Assembly: GCA_025174535.1 (NCBI GenBank)
Contig: JALBUN010000048.1
Coordinates: 1-64,000, forward strand
Source of the DNA: Cantharellus purpuraceus
Taxonomy: Eukaryota; Basidiomycota; Agaricomycetes; Cantharellales; Hydnaceae
Direction: 5' to 3'
Length of the DNA stretch: 64,000 bases
Positions within the stretch are counted from its first letter, which is position 1; every line of letters begins with the position of its first letter. The position numbers were made by a program, and so were the translations under genes. Positions 56,052 through 64,000 of this stretch are shown piece by piece. A model generated the notes under the pieces. It was not told the DNA's origin. It worked only from the letters and a program-made list of their open reading frames with translations, and did no database searches.

Positions 56052-57483
56052 TGTATGGGAATCACCTTTTCCCTATCAAATTCCATTTATGCAGCACCAA
56101 TGTGCTATTCTTTGCTTTTCCATTCCTAAATATCAGCATATATTTGATGCTTGTACCTGGAATGGACTTATTCAAATATTCTCTATTTTTCCATATTTTT
56201 CTGGGAATATTCCATGCAGAACTCGGCCCAGAATCATTTATTTCTGCTGTGCTACAGTTGTGGACCCATAGGCGCCCACAAACCTTTGCACAGCCGCCTC
56301 TCCCCTTTTGGACCAGGCATTTGGCCTCAATTCAAGCTCAGATGTCTCTGATCAATAAATATTCTCTAACTTAACAACCACAGCCTCTCAGGGCACTATT
56401 TTCCATGCAGATCATCACATGACATGTGGCTATCCATGGCTGTCCAAACCAGTGCAGAAAACAGGGTGGACACCCTTCTTTTTGCCTGATCAGTGCCTAG
56501 CTCAGGGATCAGATCAGCTGATGGGTGATCAAATCAGGTGATTGCCTTGGAATATTCTACCCCTTTCCATAACATTCTAGCTGTTTCCTTCTATTATTAG
56601 ATAGAACTTTCCAGAACCATTATTCAGCTCCTGATCAGTGTTAGTGCTATGATCAGATCCTGTGATTGGCTTGGAATATTCTACCCCTTTCTTCCACCTT
56701 CCACAACCTTCCAGTAGTTTCCATCTATTAATAGGTAGAATATTCCAGAACCATTAGTCAGCCCCTGTAAATACAATATATAAGGAGGCCATTCTGCCTC
56801 TGAAGGAATAACATATCATCATATTCTACCCATCTTCTGCACACCAGTGTGACTAGAGTGACATACAGTGTCATCCTCTATCTCAGTAACTGTTGATTAC
56901 CAGTTCAAGGATCTTTTACAGTTGTGTAACTGTACTTGATTGCACTCAAAGTAGTGATATTCCTGCTTTGGGCGTGAGTGTAGTATCTGCCTCACGTGAC
57001 TACAAATCTACAGGGTGAGATTGTCTGTCGATAGTCCTGCCATTAGTGCTCTTGTTTAAGTAACTAGTGTGTACTGCCTTTGCAGAGCATTAGAAGCTTG
57101 AACTCGTGTGAAGCAGTTGCTAGACTACTTCACACATCGCTGTTACCCGCTTCTGAGTGCCACTGGTTGGACGGTTGGATTCATCCACCTACTTCCTTTA
57201 GCCTCTAAGTGCATTCCCATCTTTTTGGAATATCTGGACCCCTAAGCGTCCGTGAACTCTAGACTCTGGAAGTCTTATTCATTTCTTGCTGCTAAGAAAC
57301 ATATTACCTTTCTGCGTATAGTCTGCATTGACCAATACAAAGGATTGTAACCAAAGTACAAATGTTAAATCGTTTCTGGAGTTGTGCTGCAGCAGGGTTT
57401 GATATTCTTCTCAGCTGTTCATTCACGGAATTGTGGTGATTTAGAGTTTGCCCTAACACCATAATTTTGCGGGTTCCAAAACA
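56052..57483 (+). mobile_element. Solo LTR-A copy 7 (1,432 bp, TSD CACTT)
   Basis: TGTATGGGAATC...GGTTCCAAAACA flanked by CACTT at 56,047-56,051 and 57,484-57,488. This fixes the LTR-A ends. It is the right edge of the transposon island and is inverted relative to copy 5. Confidence 0.94.
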
Positions 57484-58032
57484 CACTTCCTGTGACAACA
57501 CTAGATTGTGATTGCACACCAATGTATAATTTCTTAATTGTGTCAAAATTGTTTCAAGCTTATTGCTAGCCTTGAAAGGTCATACATCCTCAGGCTAAAC
57601 TTAGATTGTGATTAATACCACAGTTTAGGTTGAAGTTCACAGTGGAGTTTGGATGGTTCTTCATATTTTACAATATGGTCCTTGCACATGGCGGTAGATA
57701 ATTAGTAGAATTACTCTTTTTAAACGTGCGCAAAATATAGCATTCATCATGAAGTGAATGTGAGTAACTAGTGTACAGATAAGTATCTCGCCAATTATCG
57801 ACTCAGCACCTGTCGGTTGCTCAGAATGTGATCACTCTGGCAAAACTCACGCTGACACTCTAGAACAAACAAACCACAGACAAACCATAAAGGTAGTTGT
57901 AATATGATAGGTATGAGAGTAGGGTGAAGGGAAAACGATTATAAGTTGAACACGTGCAGCATCAGTTAGGTATCAACAATCCAAAGTTGGAGGGTGAGAC
58001 AATCCGCACAATCAGATTCAATATTTCTGCGC
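57484..58032. other. Intergenic, no supported gene
   Basis: AT-rich sequence between the last LTR and the 3' end of the KRE6-like gene. It presumably holds that gene's 3' UTR. Confidence 0.4.
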
Positions 58033-61000
58033 CTAACACAGTTCCCACATTTTCACGTAGTCGCTGTGATAAGCCATCAATTCATAAACCGCAAAAATGA
58101 AAAGAAAAGGAAAAATACTCACACAACCATCCCGCGCTCGGCGGGGTCCGCAGGCCAAGTTGGATACCACTGATCCTGTGCCTCTGCAAAGTCCCGCATG
58201 GCACCTATAGTCACGTCGTTACAAAACGGTGGACAGGACAAGGAAAACGAAACGCACTGCGGGATCCATCCACCCAGGGTTTACCGCCCACGTTATCGGG
58301 GAACCAGCCATCCGTGCTGCGAAAAGTGATGTGAGGGTGCGTCGGACAACACCAACAGAAATGATTCACCTCCCCACTGCCACGTTCATAATCAGAAAAA
58401 ATTCTGCAAATAAAATGCCCATTATCAACACCTTCAATGCCAATTCAATTGAGAGTATCAACTTACGTTGATCAAACGGGGCCGAATTCCCCCTGCCTGC
58501 CCACGGATCTTCCAGCGGCACAATCTGTGAATTATTAACGACTGTGTCGGGAAAATTACCGCGCGCAAAGAACGGCGTGTTGAACCGCACGTCGAGGGTG
58601 CGTTTGATTCGGGTATCGATATAGACGCGCCTGTATGGGGATGATTTAGCCTGGACGCGTTCATGATTTACATTTTCGCAGCCAGGGGGGGATGCGCGTT
58701 TGTATAGGATGGATGAAAGAACGTATCCAGGGACGGGTAATTGAGACGTACAAGAAATCTGGCGTCCACTCCATCGTAAACGTGTGAAACTCATTTCCAA
58801 ACGACCCACGTCGATCGAACCACAAAGCGAACGTCTTAAACGCACGATTAAGCTGCGCAGTAGGGCCCCAGTTCAGAGAGGACCGGATGTAGTTGATGCC
58901 TCTAAAAAATTCGTCCGACCGCCAGATGTTGTTAGCGTCATTGTGCATAAAGTAATGAGAGTGATTAGGGAGATACGTACTGGTATGCGTAGGAGGGGCT
59001 GTTTCCACGTGATTCAACGATCTGCAGGATGAGCGAGGTCAGCTGTCTGAAATGCTGTAATATCTAGGCCACGCACATCAATCTCACCTATGGAAAGGAA
59101 GTTAGTTTCACGACGAGACGTATGAAGCCCAAACGTACCACTGCGGGGCCATGGTCCGTACTTGTTGTCGACGGGTAACATCCACAGCCCGGGCCATAGC
59201 TGGGAATGAGAGTCAATTATGTATGAACATGACAATAACCCTAAACTGCTGAACGCACCCAGTCACTGAGTTATGCCGATACACACAAGGACAGGTAAGC
59301 GCTGATTCGACACATCAATGCAAGGTATTCACGCACCCTTTTGGCATCCTTGCGCGGATCTCCACCTTTCCATACCTAAAGAAAGTTATATTAAGAGTTA
59401 TATCAAAAGAATGAGAGAACTCACCCAATACTGAAGCTCTTCTGCGTGGTAATCCGGGCACTCATGACGGGATTGATGATCGTTCCCGCTGTAGCATTAC
59501 TCACAGCGCCACACGCTACACCGCACAGCGCGACAAGAAATCAAAACGCTACCTCAAAGGACTGCGTACAACGCCATAGATGAACGCACCAAGACCATTG
59601 GTGTTGTTGACGTTGGTACAGCCAGTGATATTGTAGGTATACCCGTCAAAAACGTTAGCGATTCCAATGACGTCAGATGTGAGCGTTGGGACGATATAGA
59701 GCATGCCGTCTTTGACGTAGGAGTTGTTGGAGGAGAGGGTTGCCATTTCGAACTCGCCATTGCTGTTGTGCAGCGGGTTCTGTCAGTACATGCAGGTCGA
59801 GGAGAACGAGAGTGGGGATGGTAAGGTAGAAATGGTTCATACGCACCCAAATCCGCTCATGTCAACTTCGTGATGCCATGTTGACGTGTTGAACGTGTCG
59901 AAATTATCTTCCATCACGAGACACAAGGGGCTCGTGATCATTGGCACGCTCCAATATCCAAACCAGCACACCGCAAAGGACGCGCCTATTCCAAGGAGTG
60001 CAGTCAGCTGTCGGAGCAAATCGGTGTTAGCGTATCGACTCTCGCAAGAAAATATTAAGGATAACGTGACCAGGATAAGATAACAACAGGCAAGGCAACA
60101 ACTTACAACTGTAATCCACCAACTTGCTCTAACTCGCCAATCTCTCTCTTCTAACCACGGCTTCTTCACTTCCCCTTGCAACAGCTTTGATGGGCGCAGC
60201 ATCACAGAATCACCATCTCCGCTCACTTTCCCAGGTCTCCCACCAGTAACAGCGGCCCCATAGCCGTACGGTATCGAAATCGAGCTAAACGATTCACTTG
60301 CAAAGCCGTCATCTTGCACGTGTCCTCCAGAAATGTGGTGCATCGCCTTCAACGAATCCGTGACGCCCGTGAAATCTAGAGAGTATGTTTTTTCTCCCAA
60401 CCCCATTGCGTCACCGCTCAACCCGGCTTGTGTCCTCCATATACCCACGCCAGACCCAGAGTGTTTGCTAGACGGGGGTCGCGTGGACGGCGTGCTCGTT
60501 CCCGTCGCGGCGGGCAACGTGAAGAGGACAGGCGGTGGAGAAAACGTGTCGCGGATGGAAGTGCGGTCAGCCACGCCAGCACCCCCTCCAACATCACCAT
60601 CACGTTCGCCAACATCACGTTCGCCGACGGCAGTCGCAGGCGGGGTAACTTGCAAAGCGGACGCGACGTGGGAGTGGTAGCGCTCGCGGTCACGTGCGGT
60701 ACGGGAACGCGTGCGTCGGTGGTGGACAGTTGTGGGTGGGACGGCGGATGTGGGACTGGGGAGGGTCTGCGTGGGCGCAGGTGGATCAATAGGGGTGATT
60801 GTTGGGATTGCCGTTGCGTGGGAGTGGACAGCGAAGCGCGGGCTTGTAGGATTCGGGGGCGGAGAGGCAGGAGCAGGGGGGAGGATAGCAGGGAGAGAGC
60901 TGCTTGAGCTAGATGTGAGACTATGGACAGAAGCACCAGGTGTGGATGGAGCAGAGCTGAAAGGGTTTGAGATCTCTTTAGCGGGATTCGAAGTGGAGGT

Positions 61001-61396
61001 GGAGGGTGCGGCTGCAGGTAAGGCTGCAGTGGCATTTGGGTCAGAGTCGACTGCGATAACGTTGAGTCGACTGGGTCGTGTGGGACGACCACGACGTTCT
61101 AGGGTATGTACTTGGTAGGAAACGGGCCATGCGACGGCATTATGGGACGATGGATGGGAGGGAGGAGGGCGTTGGATGATTGGACTGTCAAAGGATTGTA
61201 TCATGAACGAAGGACTAGGTGGAAGGAGGGTGTCCTCGAACGTTTCGTCTGGCAAGTGCGACATGGCGGACACTGAGAGCTGTACAATGGTCCTGTGGCT
61301 CGAATCGTCTTTAAAGTATGGAGAGCTGCCACCCAAGTGATAGATCAGCACAGCGTCCGACGAGGAGGGGCTATCCGATGTACGGTTCCTATTCAA
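58033..61396 (-). CDS. KRE6/SKN1-like beta-glucan synthesis protein (GH16)
   Basis: Multi-exon type II membrane protein of the KRE6/SKN1 family, needed for cell-wall beta-1,6-glucan assembly. Exon 1 (start 61,396, or 61,264 at MSHLPDETFED) encodes a long low-complexity cytosolic N-terminus. A 99-bp in-frame intron (about 60,008-60,106) splits one membrane helix, read ASWWITV|LTALLGIGASFAVCW after splicing. The luminal GH16-like domain includes YIVPTLTSDVIG, LWPALWMLP, KYGPWPRS and, across two introns, SGEIDIVESRGN with the E-I-D-x-x-E catalytic pattern. It continues with LNWGPTAQ, FHTFTMEWTPD, FLIMNVAVGG, DQWYPTWP and the last exon VKMWELC. I infer about ten short introns. Frames on the opposite strand are shadows of the low-complexity exon. 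Confidence 0.9.
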
Positions 61397-64000
61397 GAAA
61401 AACAGCGGTTCCTAGACGTATAAGTTGGACTGTCAGAAGTGTACAGTTGCCCACCATATCGGGATTATACGCTTGAGGCAGCGTAATACTTACTAGCAGG
61501 AACGCAGAAGTTATCCGAACTCTATTACGTAGATAAATTGACACAAAAAGCCCAGGTGCTCAGGGACGTGCTTACCACACCAGAGACGTATTGTGTCAAT
61601 GCATGCGGTGGCTTTTTCAACTGCCAGAGGCAACATCGGGTATAAAGACCAGTAAAAGCTCGGCATAAAATCCAGTCTGGAATCCCCTCAGGGAAATATT
61701 TCATGTCACGGAAGAATCCAATCCGCGATACAAGGCACGAATCGCCGTGCGACTAGAAGAGCTATTAAGACAGATTGCTCTGATTATACCTGGCTGCATA
61801 TGCAAACAGGGCCCTGTCGTTGCCACAAAGGGCATGTCACGGGTGCTGATGCATCGCTCTGGCAGAAGCAATACGCTCTAGTTGTACGACGTGTGAAGAC
61901 AGATTGTGATAGTGCAGAGTCCAGACTATGTTCCGCGTTTGGAACTCAAACTGTAGCTGTGCAGCTTATATACTCGGATCACCTAGGGAGTCTCGCCGGA
62001 GGTGCATTTCCAGCTCCGCACCTACCTCTCCATTCCAATGCCATGCATCCACATCCAAGTATCCTCGCTCCTAATGTTATGAAATTATCTACCAAGAGTG
62101 TAGAGGATCTACAGGGGCATGCCTCTTCCTAACGTTATTCTCTGGTCCTCAGCAACACAGTTGACCGCCAACGTTCTAGATCTAGGTGACAAAAGACCTT
62201 TTTCCCTCACAGCGAAGGGATATATTTTAAACAGCAATCCTGGGATATAACGATAAGCCACAGCGTCTCAATAGGATACGAAGCAAGCTGCTGCAATTCC
62301 ACAAGAATTTGCGTCGGTTGAGCTTCGGATATGCCAGCACTAGTAACTAAGTCGCATCATAATCTCGAGAACACAGACCCGGAACGGTTGAAAAGGAAGA
62401 TCAACACCATCCCGCATGCAGTAGATTGCCCTTACAGTAAGCCGGACAGGCCTTCATGACGTTTCATGTTCTGGCCACGTCTGATTAAAATACAACCAGA
62501 CGTTTATGTGACGTGTGGCGAATTGACATCGTGATATGCTCATTGCACAGTTACATGTATAGTACATCTCCCTCTGTGGCGGCTGCATGTGCTGATTTTG
62601 GTCGAGGCCGCCATCGGAGCTGCGTACCTGAGTGCTCCGAGTCCAATCACAAACAGTCTAATCCGGGTCAGGGTCACGCACACAGATAATGCCATCTGAC
62701 AATACATACGCGCGGGCGTATCCCTACGCTGACAGCGGTGTCGACGAATGCATGACAGTACCTGAAAGAAGGTTTACCCCGTGTTACAGAAAGACAGCAC
62801 ACTAATCAAGTATTCCGCCTCGGCCCTGCACTAACTTCAGTGAAGCTTGCATACCATGTCCATATCTCCGTTCATGGACTGCCCTTACGTACGAAGTTCA
62901 TGTTATGCACAAGTACTTCTGTGCACCGAACGGATATAGTGCGCATTATTGAGTCTTGAGATTGGAAATACCAAAGTGGAGCCGCATGACCAGTGGTCAC
63001 TAACAGTGGCCCCAGGCCCAAAAACCCCCAACTGAACACGCGTGCATCAAAGCCAAACGGCCTAGACTGGATCGTTTGGTAATCGAAGTTCAAAAGTTGG
63101 CTAACCCCATCTGCCGCTGTCGTTGCCGGTGATGCTGATGGCTGATGGCTGTTTCAAACTCAGCACAGCAGCACCACTGACAACTCCGCCCGAGCTAGTG
63201 TGGAAACACATCACTGGGCCATGTAACCGACTCGGTACCGCACTGTAAAGGGTGGAATCGAAGGGTATGCTTGGGTTCCTGCCAAGCGAAATGTGCGAAC
63301 TCCGTACCGCTTCGCTATAAGTAAATTTAACTTTCATTGTGCAGATAGGCGAATTTTGACGCTTTAGAATGTTTCCTAGCTATGTACATCAGGTACCTTC
63401 CTTGCTAATGAAATATATGCCAAAAAGAACACATGCATATGATAAGAACTAACCTGCCATCCGTCCAAATGCTCATGATACCATGCCACGATCATTATCT
63501 AGAAACCAGCCAGAGTCCAAATAACATAAAACGATGGGCTGTGTAAATTAGTTCAGGGGGTTCCTTAACGTATATAGTACGCCTGGGGTGCTGTGCCAAT
63601 GTTATGGTGCATGGATTGTCAAGAGATTGTCGAACCTTTCCATAAGTTCCTTTCCACAGGTTCTCTGGTGGCCAGTGTGGAAATGGAGCTGTAAAGGGCG
63701 TACAGAAATAATAAGCTACAAGGCACAATTCCCACGTCCGACGTCTCTCCGCTGCGCGCAAGTAGCAAACCAAACTACTACGAATGCATGTATTCTCTCA
63801 TAACGAAACGCTGATAGTATGTCCCTCATACCTACGGAATATATATGCTTATATCACACACCTCAAACCACAACATTCAGAACAAGGAATCGTATGCCCT
63901 AACGACCCGGAGTCAAGCGAGGGCGCGCAAAGAACCACAGTGCACTGCACCCTGTATGTAGCAGATGTTGCATACGACGGACAGACCAATGTTCTAGGAT
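61397..64000. other. Intergenic to window end, no supported gene
   Basis: An ORF of 110 codons at 61,800-62,132 (plus) and several of 70-90 codons show no domain or intron support. The first few hundred bases presumably contain the KRE6-like promoter. Confidence 0.4.

Noticed and set aside
60418..61118. Long plus- and minus-strand ORFs overlapping the KRE6-like first exon.
   Set aside because: They are alternative frames of low-complexity, GC-rich coding sequence; the minus frame with the membrane helix and GH16 domain explains the region.
61800..62132. 110-codon ORF in the right intergenic region.
   Set aside because: No domain, intron or codon evidence; length is within chance for this base composition.

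Overview
The window looks like nuclear DNA of a filamentous basidiomycete (Agaricomycetes). Three observations support this: protein-coding genes are cut by 50-100 bp GT-AG introns, there is a KRE6/SKN1-type beta-glucan synthesis gene, and LTR retrotransposons are nested inside one another. I saw no bacterial operon structure, rRNA, CRISPR array or convincing tRNA.

Layout. (1) 1-17,625 is a transposon island: two broken copies of a Ty3-like element (family A, gag-protease only), a gag-integrase remnant of chromovirus family C, rearranged pieces of LTR family B, solo LTRs of family E and a 564-bp MITE. (2) 17,626-28,000 is host DNA: a two-finger C2H2 protein (18,865-19,500, minus), then a three-gene cluster made of a LodA-like quinoprotein amino-acid oxidase (21,250-23,355, minus), a VioB/RebD-type ferritin-like protein (24,807-26,178, plus) and a LodB-like flavoprotein (26,439-27,765, plus). 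(3) 28,000-57,483 is a second transposon island. It holds an old family-C copy (gag to RT, minus, 29,050-40,165) split by a complete 7.2-kb family-D chromovirus (30,442-37,636, target duplication GTGGA) and by a solo LTR-E. It also holds a second family-C element (about 40,711-53,270) that is internally inverted. (4) 57,484-64,000 is host DNA with the KRE6/SKN1-like GH16 gene (58,033-61,396, minus).

Main points. The Lod cluster pairs an oxidase with its presumed maturation flavoprotein and an intervening ferritin-like protein; the oxidase appears to lack the cofactor cysteine. Two retroelement families carry a homologous accessory ORF of about 145 codons beyond pol: family D between pol and the 3' LTR, family B inside the LTR itself, intact in three solo LTRs. 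Family C carries a long antisense ORF with coiled coil and Gal4-type zinc cluster between pol and the 3' LTR. Recombination between two inverted LTR-B copies flipped about 8.5 kb; turning it back restores three target-site duplications and the chromodomain reading frame. Where copies can be compared, in-frame stops in these elements are TGA at former CGA codons, the mark of CpG deamination. Many tracked ORFs inside LTRs are shared only because the LTRs are repeated.

Coordinates of element ends were read by eye from TG...CA termini and target duplications; exon boundaries are manual predictions.
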